From Burhinus oedicnemus (Eukaryota > Chordata > Aves > Charadriiformes > Burhinidae): DNA of 64,000 nucleotides. Below, piece by piece: positions 1 to 12,320 of the stretch. The position numbers and the translations under genes are program-made. The stretch spans positions 566,572 to 630,571 of the forward strand of contig VFFE01007510.1 of assembly GCA_008921705.1 (NCBI GenBank), written 5' to 3'. Position 1 is the first letter of the stretch. Each line of letters begins with the position of its first letter. The notes under the pieces were generated by a model, which was given only the letters and a program-made list of their open reading frames with translations, ran no database searches and was not told where the DNA came from.

Positions 1-128
1 GTTCTGGTGGGCATACGGTTAATTTCTGGCACAGGACACAGGTATCCCATGCCATGTGAGCCATGCCCAGTCTACAGCCGGGAGAGTTGGCCGGGGGAGG
101 GGGCAGGAAGTCACTGCTTGGGAGACAA
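1..128 (+). mobile_element. ERV LTR fragment, cut by window edge
   Basis: Bases from about 45 to 128 match, by recall, the core-promoter part of a bird ERVL-like LTR: a TATCCCATGCCATGTGA block, a CATGCCCAGT stretch where the TATA region should lie, then GAGTTGGCCGGGGGAGGGGGC and a CACTGCTTGGGA block. The first 45 bases are less clear. The far 5' part of the LTR is either outside the window or lost, and the 3' end stops near 128 without a visible CA terminus or target-site duplication. The TATA position reads AGTCTACA, so the promoter looks dead. Orientation is plus. The family name is inferred, not tested. Confidence 0.6.
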
Positions 129-693
129 TGAGATAAAGTCTCAGTTACACAAACATATGAAGCAGAAGCCCACTCTTTGAACCTGGTTTTTGAGCACATG
201 AGATGACAGACATAATGGTTTATACCTTCTATAAAATGGATTTTAAAATAATAGCTAATGAAAAAAGCTTAGCCTTTCATATTCAAGCTGATCATACATA
301 AATGGCTTTTTAAGCTACTTTGTAACAGAGATCCGTTAATTCTCGTTTTTCCTTTCTCCCAGACTCTGAGCAGCCTGACAGGCTCAGATTCTGCCCCACC
401 AAAGCGTTAAACACCGGGTATGGTTTGCAGTGATATGCTTTTTATATACATGCCTGAATTTGCCCTCTAGGGTGTTGCAGCCTGGCTGCAACCAGGGATT
501 TTAGTTATTAATTGAGCCTTGTGTCTTCTACACACTAACCTTTCATCTTTCCTCTGACAATTTGAAAAAAATTGTCAAACATTGTTGTTGTCTCATTAAA
601 GCAAAAGCTTAAATCACCAGAGATCATAATAGTTTCCATAATCATTTTTTTGCGAATGAGCTATGCTTATTAATTGTCCTATTTTACAAAAAG
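129..693. other. AT-rich unique DNA, nothing recognised
   Basis: No long frame, repeat tail or RNA gene was seen between the LTR fragment and the first CR1. It is ordinary AT-rich sequence with short A and T runs. Confidence 0.5.
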
Positions 694-1415
694 TCACAGA
701 ATGGCTGAGGTGAGAAGGGACCTCTGGAGATCATCCAGTCCAACACCCTGCTCAAGCAGGGTCACCTACACCAGGTTGCTCAGGGTTGTGTCCAAGGTGT
801 GGCTTCACCAGGGCTGAGTAGAGAGGAACGACCACATCCTTTTAATCTGCTGGCAACACTCCTTATAATGCAGCCCAGGAGGCCGTTGGCCTCTTTTGTT
901 GCCAAGGATGCATTGCTGCCTCATGATCAACTTGTTGTCACCAGCACTCCCTTGGCTCTCTCAGCAGAGCTGCTTTCCACTCAGACAGCCCCCAGCACAT
1001 ACTGGTGCATAGGGTTACTCCTCCCCATATGCAGGGCTTTGCATTTCCCTTTGCTGAACTTTATAAGGTTCCTGTCAGGTCCTTTCTCCAGCCTGTTGAT
1101 GTCCCTCTGAATGGCAGCACAAACCTCTGGTGTATCAGACACTGCCCCCTTTTTGTATCATCTGCAAACTTGCTGAGGGTGTAGTCTCCCATCATCCAGG
1201 TCATTAATAAAGATGTTAAACAGTATGGGATGTAGTATTGAATCCTGGATGTCCCTTCTCTCAGGATCCTGAAGTCCTCCACTTCATCATCACTATAGGT
1301 AAAGCTGCACCAACCTTCACATCTCCGACCAGTTCTTCCTGGTCTATCAGTATCAGATCCAGCAGAATGACTTGCCTGATCTGGTCCTCAATGAGCTCGG
1401 CACCTGATCACCTCT
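694..1415 (-). mobile_element. CR1 LINE, internally deleted
   Basis: The left end reads TCACAGAATGGCTGAGG and GGGACCTCTGGAGATCATC, the reverse complement of the CR1 3' tail. From about 836 the minus strand encodes the middle of CR1 ORF2, including the reverse-transcriptase catalytic block around SKFADDTK (minus-strand frame near 1150-1190), where FADD is the polymerase aspartate pair. At about 1240-1260 the RT segment is joined directly to the end of the endonuclease domain. There the minus strand reads LLDLILIDQEELVGDVKV (about 1310-1365) and, in another frame, EDFRILREG. So the element keeps its tail, a piece of RT and a piece of endonuclease, with the intervening coding parts missing. It is non-functional. 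Confidence 0.85.
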
Positions 1416-3534
1416 TAGGCTGATTCATGTGAAAATTAGTGGATCCATGAAAAGTAGGTGAGCGGGTGGACTTTCAGTACCAGGAGATGTAAGTTCTTAT
1501 CATAGGCTCACAGTGCATTCTTAAGTATGTTTCTTGTCTATTCTACATTTCAAGAGGTCCGGCTACACAATAGAAATTATGGATGTGGTTAGAGTTTGTT
1601 GGAGTCTTCATTCAAAATTATTTTCATAAAAATAAGTATTTCACTTTCACTTTCCTAATGCTTTAGATTACTTTAACATTTCGCAGTTTTGGAAACCAAA
1701 ACTGATAGACATTCTTCCTGTTGTTCGGTCCTGTTGTTTTGTCCTGTATTGACAGCAAAATAGAAGAAGGAAAAGGAGAGAGAGGAAGAAGGAAAGTCTT
1801 AGGAACAACTTTCACATCAATATATTTTGGTTTGTTTTTTTTTTTTTTAAAGCTAAATTTCAAGGAAATCTATTTTTCAGGATTTGTCTCCTTAGTTCAG
1901 TTCTGATATTTATCTTCCTTTGTACTGTACAGATGGAAATTACCAAATCACAAGGAAGTAGGTTGCAGACAGGAGAAACAGAAAGCAACGTTGTGCTTTC
2001 CTATATCCTTGCAATAAAAAAGTAAGACTATTTTCAAAGGTGTAATAAACACCACTTGGATTTGAATGACTGAGGCTGTAAATGGCACTTGCAGAGAACA
2101 GTGACAGACAGTGTACCACAGCAGAATTCTAAGTGTACACATCAAATTATTCCAAATTATTAGTACTACTATGTTGAAGTCTCATAGTTTCCACACTAAT
2201 GCTACTTCCACAACTTCTCCATCATCACAGAGAGGGGTGGAAGTGGTCTCATTTTGCCTCCGCTCTTTTTGAAAGTGAGGTCTAGCCCTTCTGCTTTGGG
2301 AAGTGCTGGAGAAGAACAGAGATGCAGTGTTCAAATTCAGAGGAATCCTATGAAAAGAGTGGTTGTGCCGGAACAGGACTTAGCAGGGAGGAGCAGGTCT
2401 CAGGGCCCCCAGTGCAGCCCTCCGTTTACTCCTCCAGCATGGGATGAAGAGTTCCTGGGACACATGCCAGCTGTGTAGTGATGTTGGTTTGGCTGAAGAA
2501 CAGAGATTTTTAAAGGGAGAGAAAGAGAAAACCCCAGCAGCAGCCTCTGCTAACTCTGTTTAAAAACATCTAATAGATGCTTTTAGCATCTTCATGGAGA
2601 AAGACTGAAATCGTAACACTTATCTCTGGAACAAGGACAGGTTTTCCTAGGAAAATTTAAAAAATATGGCAACGTGACAGTCATCTATCAGAGATGCAGT
2701 TAGACAAAAAATATGCCTATATTCCATTTACTTGCAAAAAATACAGGTTTTCCAACTGTTGCAACTGGTCAAATGGTGAAGAAATACAGCTTAACATGTT
2801 AAAGGCAAGCCCTCTAATGAAGAAAGGATCAGACCTTACAAATGTTCTGATTTAATTTGTTCTTGCCATAGTACTACTTTTCTTCAGACTTTTGGGAAAA
2901 TTAATTACTGAATAAAAAGAAATGTAATGAATATACTTAACAGTGGATTAAATCAGAGACTGAATTTTGGCTAGTTCTGAATAATTATGAGATCTGATAC
3001 ATATGTGTATTATCATACATTCTTATCTCAGTACGCTTATCCAAAATACAACAGTGTCCTAAAATAATAGAAACATAATTCTGTGGTCACACCTGCCAGG
3101 GAGTTAAAAACCCAGTTGTAGACCAGGCTTCACAGGCTGCTTGCAAGGAATTTGCTAGTGTAGTAGATAACAAAGCAACTGGCAGTCACGGGGACTAGGG
3201 TAGCTTCAGTTCACAAGCTGACCACAGAAGCAATGAAGGATGCCTTCTGCAGGGTTTGGAGGTGATTTGGGGTAAAAAAATTTTGCTGGTTAGAAGCTAA
3301 ATGTGAAGGAAATGTTTTCTATAACCATAGGTATGGGACTGGGTTGGTAGATTTTTGTATAAGCCAATAGCAACCTGAGGAAAAACCAGGAATTGCAGCA
3401 GACAGTGGTTATAGCTTGTGCGTGAAAGGAAAGCACTTTTATTCACCCAGTGAGTAAACATGGCCAATTACCTGTATAATGTTTTCAAGGATGGCAGACA
3501 TTATTGTGAGATAGATCATTACTACTGTATCTTT

Positions 3535-3551
3535 TTGTTGTTGTTGTTGTT
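3535..3551. repeat. (TTG)n microsatellite, short
   Basis: About five and a half uninterrupted copies of TTG, preceded by a T run. Confidence 0.9.
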
Positions 3552-6500
3552 CTAGAGTTAACCCTAGCATTATACCTTCTTCTATTTCCTCCTCAGGTTT
3601 GCTTCCATTATGTATATGAGGTTCTTGAAACTATTTTTTTAATCTCCTGGGGACAGGCAGACACTTACCCAAATCTCTCTGAAATGAGAAGAGTGACTGG
3701 GAATTAGACTAGGGGATTAGAAGTCCTGGACTCTAAGATGACTTACTTTCGAAATTCTGCTGTGCTTTGAGCAACTCATTTCAATTCTCTATATTCTAAT
3801 GTTTCCATCAAATGTTTACTTATACTTAACCATTACTTTACACTGCCTCCTATTAGGGCAGTGGTTATAATAAATGAACCGTAACTTGCTATACTTTGTT
3901 TCCTTTGCATAATTACAGTTATTTTTATTTGTGTGAGTATATGTATAGTAATACAAAAAAACTCCTATATTGTCCTATTGGATTCTGTGGAAAACAACAA
4001 AGGAACAAACAAGCAGTTGTTTCTGATCCCACTCAAAAAACTTAAAGGGGGAAATTGTTTATAAAAATGTTTCAAACTCTGAAAAAAAGATTTTTTTTTT
4101 CCAGTTCCTAGGAATATTTTAAAATCCAGTTAGAAAACAGACCCACCTTTTGCCAAATCCAGTGTGTGATGATTGCAAGTCCCCATCAGCTGTTCAGAAA
4201 CAACGTGCTTTATATTCCTGAGAAGCCTTGGTTGAATACCTTGCAGTCTTGTTTATTGCATTACTTTGTTTTGAAACTCCTTCTATTTCCACACAAACTG
4301 GGACAAATCTGTACGGAACCTCTGTGATGTAGAAAGCATTTCTGCTCTCCTCCATACGGAACATCTTTACAAAAATCCATGTAGCATTTCTGCTGTTACC
4401 GCTCTTGAGTTCTCCTTTCTTGCATTTTGATTACCGACCCTGATTACCTCATTGCTTCTCATGCTCCTGACAAAGTCTTATTAATTTTTATTTCTTCAGC
4501 TAGGTGCTTCTCAGAAGTGCTTCTGTATGCCTTACCATGGGTTTTTTTTCCAGTTAATTGACTAGATTTGATGCTTGTAACTTCTGCCTTTTGACAGATT
4601 CAGTGTTAAAACTGGGAGAAGATTCAGACCCACAAGCCACAGAAATTCTTATGGAATTGAGTTTACAACTAACATGTCCTGTACCTTCACTGTAATTCTT
4701 GCCAGTGTAACTTTAATTGCAATGCCCAGTTACCTTGATCTATTTCTGTCTTATGCAGGGAATGTATGTTTTAGCATTTTCTCTGCAATTTTTTAAGCCT
4801 TTCAGGCTTTTCTGTTGTGCAGAAATTAAATATGAAGACAGACGGTAAACACGAAATGTTAAAGAATTTAAGATTCATATTCAGCACCAGGTTCTGAAAT
4901 TAAGCTTTGTAGAGCCAGACTAGCAGATTAGTGACTATTTAAGGCTTTAAAGTCCAATTGGTTTTAAAGTTTGTCAGGTATGAAATACCACTGAATTCAC
5001 CATGTTTTTTTTTTTTTTCCATATGGAAAAGTGTGCAGCAGGTTGCCTTTGTCAGCTGAGTTCATAGTCCTCACTTTCCAGTAATGCCTCTGGAGAACTT
5101 CACATTCTCAGGCACTTATTCCATGCATAGCTGTGATGTAGTCAATATTAGTAAATCAGAAACTCTGGACAGTAACACAAGACTGCAAGTACTTATGCAT
5201 ACATATTCTTGTACCAAGCAAGTATAAACATTACTACTAAGGACTTTGCAGGTATTATATGCTTTGGGCAAGTGTAGAACTCTTTCACTGGTGTAAAAAA
5301 TGGTAGGTTAAGAACAAGAAATTGTAACAATTAGTACCTATGGATACTCTTCTTTCATATTTTATATCCAAAAACTCAGAGAAAGATTTCACCAAATATG
5401 GTACCTGTTGTGGAGCATATCACCTTTACTGTTGACTGTTGAAATAAAATATAAAGCCCTCATCTGATCCATCTCTCTGAATAGTGCCTCACCCAGTAAC
5501 CTTATATCTCCAAATCGTTCAACTTCTGTAACCACTGGAGCCTGATCCTGTTTTGCCGGCAGCTTCTACTCCATGCTGGCCATTGCTGTGCTGGCATAGC
5601 ATTATTTGCAGGTTCATTTTCTGCTTTCTAAAAGGAACTGGTGGCGACAGCATTTTCTGTCGTTTGAAGCCACAGGTAAGGTATTTGCTGCCAAAATCTA
5701 GTTTCCTGAGCCTGCTGGAGAAAATTTCACAGACTAGATCCAGTCTGCAGGCCACCAGCTGGACCACACTTTAAATTAATCAGTGGGAAATTACACATTT
5801 AAAATCAGGCTATATTAACTAATTTATTATGAATTGCAATAATTTGGTTAGGGCAATGTTTGTTTGGCTCTGTCACTGTAGTTTTTTCCTCTTTTCCTTA
5901 TTTTGGTGCACCACAGGAAATAAACACCTGCTTTAGTCATTGTTTATCCTATCCTGAAATGAGAAACAGAGGAGGAAACCTCTCAGCAGTCATTTCAGCT
6001 CTGTTTTCCAGTTCTTTTGTTGGTACTACCAGTGGATGACAGAGAAATTGAGGTAGATAATTAACATGATTTGATAAAATTCCACATGAAAAAGAATCAA
6101 GTGTTAATACTACCTGAACACTGCAAAAATGAATTAAGAATTCTGTGAGACATTCAGGTAATGTTGAACGTGATATAAGGTCCTATAGAACCTGGATGAG
6201 CCCAGACTGTAAATCTGCATAAAACGTCCATTGCTCAGCGTCACGGGACTCTAAAATGGCTTCTATTGCAAGAGGGAATAGAAAAGGGTTGTATCCTTTT
6301 GCAAATTTGTTGAGCTGGTTTTTATTTCCATGCATAGATCCCAAGCTGCCCTGTCAATGAATCCGCAACACTTAATTTGAATGGAGAAATCGGTCAGCTA
6401 TATCAGTTGTCTGTTCTGGGTCAATCTTGAACAGAGACTGAATATTCAGCAAGCAGTAATACCCAATGCAGAATGATAGAAATAAATTCTCTGTGTATAC

Positions 6501-9428
6501 CCACAGCCTATCTGAAGTAATTAAATACTAATTGCCTATTATATTTTTACAGAACTCATTCTCTGAGCCAAATCTGCAAATCTAATTTAGTTGTATTAAT
6601 TCCATTATATTTTTAATCTTTTTACAACAAATGGATCTATATAAAAAAACCCTAAATATGTTAGTGAGCCAGATTATTCAGTTAATACTTCCGTTAATGA
6701 CTGATTTTGAAATATAGTACTAAAGTTTTAGAGACCAGATATTTTCATTCCATTGTTTATACTTAAAAGGAATATTTCCTTGTTAAAACAGATGTTACTG
6801 ATCAGGACAAAGTGATTGTAACAACTCAGTGTTTGATTTTTTTTTGATTAATTGCTTATTTTGATTTTTTTCTTTGTTGTCGTCGTTTAGGAAAACCACC
6901 TCACTTTATTTTGTTCTGTTTCAGCGTTGAGTGGGGCGTCTTTCATCTGACTTGACCTAGAAGTTAGGCATCTTATTTGAGCTGTTCATTTAGTTAAAGT
7001 TTAAGCTATGCATCTAGCCAACCTCCTTTAACAAAAAAAGAAAGTCAGCTTCCTTAATGAGCAAATTCCTCCCATGATGTAATCAAAGTCAAGCAGGATA
7101 AATCTTATTTTCAGTATGCCTACGTCTCTTCATTGACAATAGAGGTAGTCTGAATGACTTGCCTTCGTACTTCACTTTTACGTGACTAAAATAAGGGGAA
7201 GAAGCCCACTCTAAGATTCTGCCCATCATCTGAGATGTCCAGAGGATATCCCTGAGTAGTTTCTAAATTTTTTTTTTCCCCTTCTCTCTCATTTTTGTGA
7301 CACTACATACAGCAGTGATATACAATTTTCCTGCTCCCTGCTTTCTAGGTCCCCATCTTAATCTCTCTGCTATTTTTCATGCAGTTAAAGGACAAGACTA
7401 TGGATTTTTAGTATTAGCTTTTTTTAAAAAATCCAGTAACTAACTCAAATAATAGTTTATTTCTCAAAATCTGAGTTTGGCTGGTTTCTGAAGTGGAAAG
7501 AGCTAAAATGTTTCTCCAGAAAATGTTCAGTAGCATAAACTAGCCCTCCAGGAGTTAAAGAACAGACCTTCGAACTGGACAAAGGTCCACTATTTTATAT
7601 AAACTTGTCTCAAAGGGTATGTTTTGCTCATACTGCCAGTTGTGACGTGTCTGTTGATTTCTTTAATTGCTAAAAGTGCACATCTAGTTATAAGGCGGCA
7701 AACAAATTCTGTATATTAAAATCTATCATATATTGTATAATATGCATAATGTTTCTTTTGAAAATGACTGACTTTATTATGCTGTGATAAATAACACTGA
7801 TCTATTTTAGTTTATAGAAGTATTTATTCACTCAACTATATGCGGTTAAGACATGCACATCACATACTTCCGTTCTGTGGATTTTTTAAAACATATGTAA
7901 TTATTTTGATGAATACATGTAGAGTACATGCAAAGTATCTTTAGAGTGAGATTTGATGAAAAATAGGAATGGTAGTGAAGGTCCTTGTTCCTTTCTAACT
8001 TGTATGGAGGTAAAGAAGTTCTGAAATTTACAGAAGGAGAAAGAGGAAAAATTGAAAAGCGGTGGATATTTTCACCATTACAGAGACCCATCTTGGTGAG
8101 AAGCGCTTTGAAAAGAGCTGGTAAAAGTCATATAAATCTTTGCTTGCAAATGTGTATTTGGGAATGGCCTCTGCAGACAATGCAGAGAGGCAATGCAACA
8201 TGCAGACAAATTGTACTCTTACATCCAGCTGTCTCTTTCCTTGTGTTTATTTGGCCATAACCAAGGCAACACTGGTCACACTGAAACTGGCCAGTACATT
8301 TCTGTTTTCTTTGAAACTCCTATGTACACGGTCTTCTCACACTGCCTACAGGGACTGCTGAATTGGTGAGACCATTTGTCTTCAAGAGAGGGCAGCCAGT
8401 TTTCTGGTAAGGCTGCTAATAGAAGGAATTGATTTCATAGTCAGAGCTAAATGGCACCTCTCTGGCAACAGACACGTTGAGTCACATCTGCTATGCATGT
8501 ACCTCTATGCTGTTCTCTTGGAAACTCTCCTGTATGGGGTCTGCCTGTCTCTCGGAGCCCAGGCAGAAAAATGGCCTTTTTGAACAGTTCATTTCAGTCA
8601 GGTTTTCCAGCTGCTGAATGTCTGCAGTGCCTTTTCTGACACTTGATTTTGATGGTGTCCGCATACTCTGCCTTTAGATCAGTATCTTCATTATATCCCA
8701 TAGGCTGAGCGGGATGTCATAAGCCAACATAAACTCCACAATGTAAAAAAATAAGACAAGAATCCATTTACTTCTTATGCAGTTTTGTGACTCACTGCAG
8801 ATAACAACTGATGTCCCCAAACTTTTTGGAACAATTTTCTGTAATCAAGACACTGCTTGTGGAAAGTGAGGCAATAGCTGCTTTCAAAATGTAATGGGCA
8901 CAGACACATAAAAAAGAATGAAATTAGTCAGCCAGTGAGACTGAAACAGCAATTAGTTAAGGAGAATCCTATGAGCTGACCTGAACAGGCAAATCATCCC
9001 TCACATGTACCTCCTACATGAAAGGTAAAAAATCACAGAATTTTGTCACTTAACATGATTTCTCCTCTAGACAGTAGATAATTAATCATCCTCTTGCCCT
9101 TTATTAGGTAGATGGAGCTGTGAATGAAATTACATGCTCATTAAAGTGATCAGATCTTGAAACAACTCCGCTTAACAAATTATGTGGGTAAGTACATAAC
9201 TTTACTTTTCAAATACAAAATGAAGTGTAGTCTAAGAAACTGCAGAGCAATTAGCACCTGTCTTTTCTTTGCCTCCACTCAATAATTCTGGTTTTTGTCT
9301 TATCTCTGTTTTCTTCATGTAATGGAGCTTCTCTGATCTTCTCAGAGTGATCTGTCAAATTGTTCTGTATTCATTTTTTGACATGAATGTCAAATTATTT
9401 TTCCCAGGAGTACAAATAGTGATACCAT

Positions 9429-9445
9429 AAAAAAAAAAAAAAAAA
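9429..9445. repeat. A17 homopolymer
   Basis: Seventeen consecutive A. It is not preceded by recognisable processed-transcript sequence and no flanking direct repeat was found, so I treat it as a simple tract. Confidence 0.85.
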
Positions 9446-10109
9446 GGTAGACTGTCATGAAAAGAGGCAAAAGTAGCCCTCTAGAATTTTTAGTGATGAA
9501 TAATACAAAGTGACTTCATTTATTATAAGGTAGATTCCAAATGGTACGGGAAATTATTTGGAGGTTTAAAAATGGCAGTGCAGAATTTCCTGTTATTCAT
9601 GTATTATTTCCTCTCTTCTTCAAATGTAATATTACTTAAATGATAGCTTGTTTTTTCATTATGTTTAGGAAATAGGATTCAAAATTTCTGTAATGTTTCT
9701 TGTAAATGGAAGTAAATTACAATGTTTAATATTAATCTATGTAAGTAACAATTCATATGGAAAAGTAAACACAAATGTAAATGGAAAATACTTTCAACTG
9801 ATTAGACAAAATAAGAAATCAAAAGTATACGGCAATTCTTTCAGAATACAGTGCTATGTTGCTTGGACAGAAAACTGAGATTAATGAAAAGATCATTTTC
9901 TGCAAAAGAAACAGTGTGCTTATCTTGATTTTAAGCACAACATAATCCTTAGAATATTATTCAGTTTTGTTTGTTGAGATCAGGCATTTGTTGACATAAT
10001 CATACCTTTGAAATAGTATTCGGACATCAAGAGACTGAAAGAAATCTAAGTTTGGCTAGTCAATCTCACTGTTTAAAATATGTTCTTTACTTCTCATTTG
10101 ATTAGCTCA

Positions 10110-10245
10110 AAGTAGGTCCAGTGAGTGCAGGTTGCTCAGGGCTCTGTTCAGCTGGGTCCAGACTAAACAAGTCCAAGGACAGAGAATCCACAGCCTCTCT
10201 GGGCAACCTGTTCCAGTGCTTGACCACTACCATACCCTCATGGTG
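10110..10245 (-). mobile_element. CR1 LINE, short internal fragment
   Basis: The plus strand carries CAGGTTGCTCAGGGCTCTGT, then CACAGCCTCTCTGGGCAACC and TGTTCCAGTGCTTGACCAC. These are the reverse complement of the CR1 ORF2 C-terminal region, the part encoding the [17 protein letters not shown] block. Both the CR1 3' tail and the more 5' coding part are missing. The right edge near 10245 is approximate. Confidence 0.8.
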
Positions 10246-10815
10246 TCTCATGCCTTTTGAAAACTTTTTGAAAATGTTCTATAAACAGCTATTTCAGATT
10301 ATTTTAGAAGTATTTATCACTTACAGAATCATCGTGAACAACAACTGGTGCTATAGAGCATTTTTCAGAGATCAGAGTAGAATTTTTTCACTGCAGTTGT
10401 TAAGATACCACCATTCCATGAATGGTAAAGAGATAACTGTGTTATAAATAGTCGAAACGACAAACCTTGTTTCATTTATAAAAAGAATCGACTGAGTTAA
10501 ATTTATTTTAGTTGAGAAAGAGTCATCATGGACCTTACCTATCTTACTAGAAAGTGACTTTGGTGTGAATTTCCAATGAGTTTACACTGCCTTCCTAGGA
10601 TGAATTAAAATCAATCCCATTGCATGTATAAACATTGACCAGGACCTTATTAGGCATTATACAATGGAAAACCTTCCATTGCATAACACGTATGTGCTTT
10701 TGTGTAGCAAAACTGAGACCTTTGGTAAAGGGGAAAGAACTCAGAGAGCAAAAGAGAAGAACTGAGTAGACACTACTGAATTAAATTAAACTTTTTTAAA
10801 TTTTATGGAGCTGAT
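10246..10815. other. Unique AT-rich DNA, nothing recognised
   Basis: The interval between a CR1 scrap and a solo LTR. No feature could be supported here. Confidence 0.5.
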
Positions 10816-11374
10816 TGTTGTGGTTTAACCACAGCTAGCAACTAGGATCATGCAGCCGCTCGCTCACTCCCCCCAGTTCAGATGGAGGAGAGAATCAGAA
10901 AAGTGAGGAAAAACTCGTGGGTTGAGATAAGGACAGTTCAACAGGTCGAGCAAAAGCTGCACACACAAGCAAAGCGAAACAAGGAATTCATTTGCTGCTT
11001 CCCGTTGGCAGGCAGGTGTTCATCCATCTCCAGGAAAGCAGGGCTCCATCACGTGTAACGGTTACTTAGGAAGGCAAATGCCATCACTCTGAACATCCCC
11101 CTGCTTCCTCCTTCTTCCTCCAGCTTTATATGCTGAGCATGACGTCATATGGCATGGAATATCCCTTTGGCCAGTTGGGGTCAGCTGTCCTGGCTGTGTC
11201 TCCTCCCAACCTTTTGTGCACTCCCAGCCTACTCACTGGTAGGCCGGTATGAGGAGCAGAAAAGGCCTTGACTGCCTAGCAACAACCAAAAACATTCTCA
11301 TCCCGAATCCAAAACATAGCACTACATCAGCTGCTAGCAAGAAAGTTAACTCCATCCCAGCTGAAACCATGACA
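10816..11374 (-). mobile_element. Solo ERV LTR, family A copy 1
   Basis: On the minus strand the element begins TGTCATGGTTTCAGCTGGGA and ends in GGTTAAACCACAACA, giving TG...CA termini. It aligns along its length with the LTR at 20992-21565. The flanks are CTGAT (left) and TTAAT (right), a possible 5-bp target-site duplication with two transitions, so only suggestive. A TATA box and a CRE-like palindrome are visible. No gag, pol or env-like frame adjoins it, so it is a solo LTR left by recombination between two LTRs. A 5-bp duplication would fit class III (ERVL) elements. That class is inferred. Confidence 0.85.
11125..11147 (-). promoter_or_regulatory. LTR core promoter: CRE palindrome plus TATA box
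   Basis: Read on the minus strand, a perfect TGACGTCA (11140-11147) is followed 9 bp later by TATAAA (11125-11130). This is the usual position of the U3 promoter in this LTR family. The equivalent CRE in the copy at 21311-21318 is TGACATCA, a CpG-decay change, although its TATA (21296-21301) is kept. Whether either site is active cannot be seen. Confidence 0.6.
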
Positions 11375-11589
11375 TTAATAGAAATTATCCTCCAGTCATT
11401 AGTGATGGGGTTCACCTAGTAACCTTTAGACAGGACTACCATTATTGCTTTTTATTTTCATGCTGTATACCTCCACATCAGGGCAAGGTCTGGAGACAGG
11501 CAAAACATTTCTGTTCTATTTTTCTCCTCAGTGCCTGTTTCCATAAGAAAGAGGCCTAGAAAGGCTACTCAGAGAGACAGAATCGCTTA
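11375..11589. other. Short unique interval
   Basis: Sequence between the solo LTR and an old CR1 fossil. It may include undetected 5' parts of that fossil. Confidence 0.4.
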
Positions 11590-12320
11590 ATCTAGAGCAA
11601 CACCCTGAGGGCAAGAGGGCAAACATAAAGTTTATCTTTAAGAGAGGTAGGGGAGAGTTTGGAAATTATGGACCAGTTATCTTAACTTCCATTTCTACAG
11701 TAATAAAAATGTGAAAAGATATGTTTTTGTAAACACTCCAAAAATAGCAAAAGGATGAGCAACAACTTGTATAAATTTGTCAAGAACATATCATACCCTC
11801 TGAATTTCCTTCTCTGCTGATAAGAAGTACTGAGTATGCAGAATAGTATATATTGTATATCACTATTGTTTTTTAACTGTTTCGTCTGACATTTTCTTAA
11901 AAAAATGGGAAAGTGAGATGAAATTCATGAAATTACTATCAGACAGATACACAAATGGTTAGAAAACCACGTTTAGTAGTTATTAATGGTTCTTTGCTGG
12001 CTAGCATTACGTATTGAGTAGTGTTCTGCAGAGGTCAGTCTTGTGCCCGGTTCTCATCAATGTTCTCATTAGTCACTAGTATCATTGAGTAGGTAGTCAA
12101 TGATTAAATAGTGTAGTGTGCTTATTAAATTTCCAATGACATCAAGCTGTGAGGGTCTGTAAACATGTATGAGGACAGACTTAAAAAGATCTTGACAAAT
12201 TAGGGAAATCATTTAAATAAATTGGATGCAATTCAGTAACGAGAAATGCAGAACACTAAGCTTAAAAGATCAAACATTTCAAGATAAGACATAATATGTG
12301 AAGCAGCAATTTTGCCGATA
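11590..12320 (+). mobile_element. Ancient CR1/L3-type LINE, RT fossil
   Basis: The plus strand holds, in the right order but in shifting frames, pieces of a CR1-like reverse transcriptase. They are ANIKFIFKRGRGE then GNYGPVILTSIST (about 11617-11697, cf. the CR1 ANVTPIFKKG...GNYRPVSLTS block), a KFVKN-like piece near 11775, WLENHV near 11955, a CRGQSCARF-like remnant of the PQGSVLGP block near 12030, and KFxNDIKL near 12125-12150 where KFADDTKL is expected. A last piece, near 12180-12250, recalls the L.KLE.W...MQFN.EKC block. Frameshifts and stops are frequent, so this is much older than the other CR1 copies here. Both ends are approximate. Confidence 0.65.

Larger units (their letters stand above)
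1416..10109. other. 8.7 kb repeat-poor AT-rich DNA
   Basis: I see no CR1 tail, LTR terminus or coding exon here. Small simple-sequence tracts occur: T14 at 1835-1848, (TTG)n at 3535-3551, T14 at 5005-5018 and A17 at 9429-9445. Frames of up to about 90 codons are scattered on both strands and none resembles a known protein. The stretch could be intergenic or a large intron. The sequence cannot decide. Confidence 0.5.

Noticed and set aside
9429..9445. Poly-A as the tail of a processed pseudogene
   Set aside because: No coding remnant upstream and no flanking duplication.
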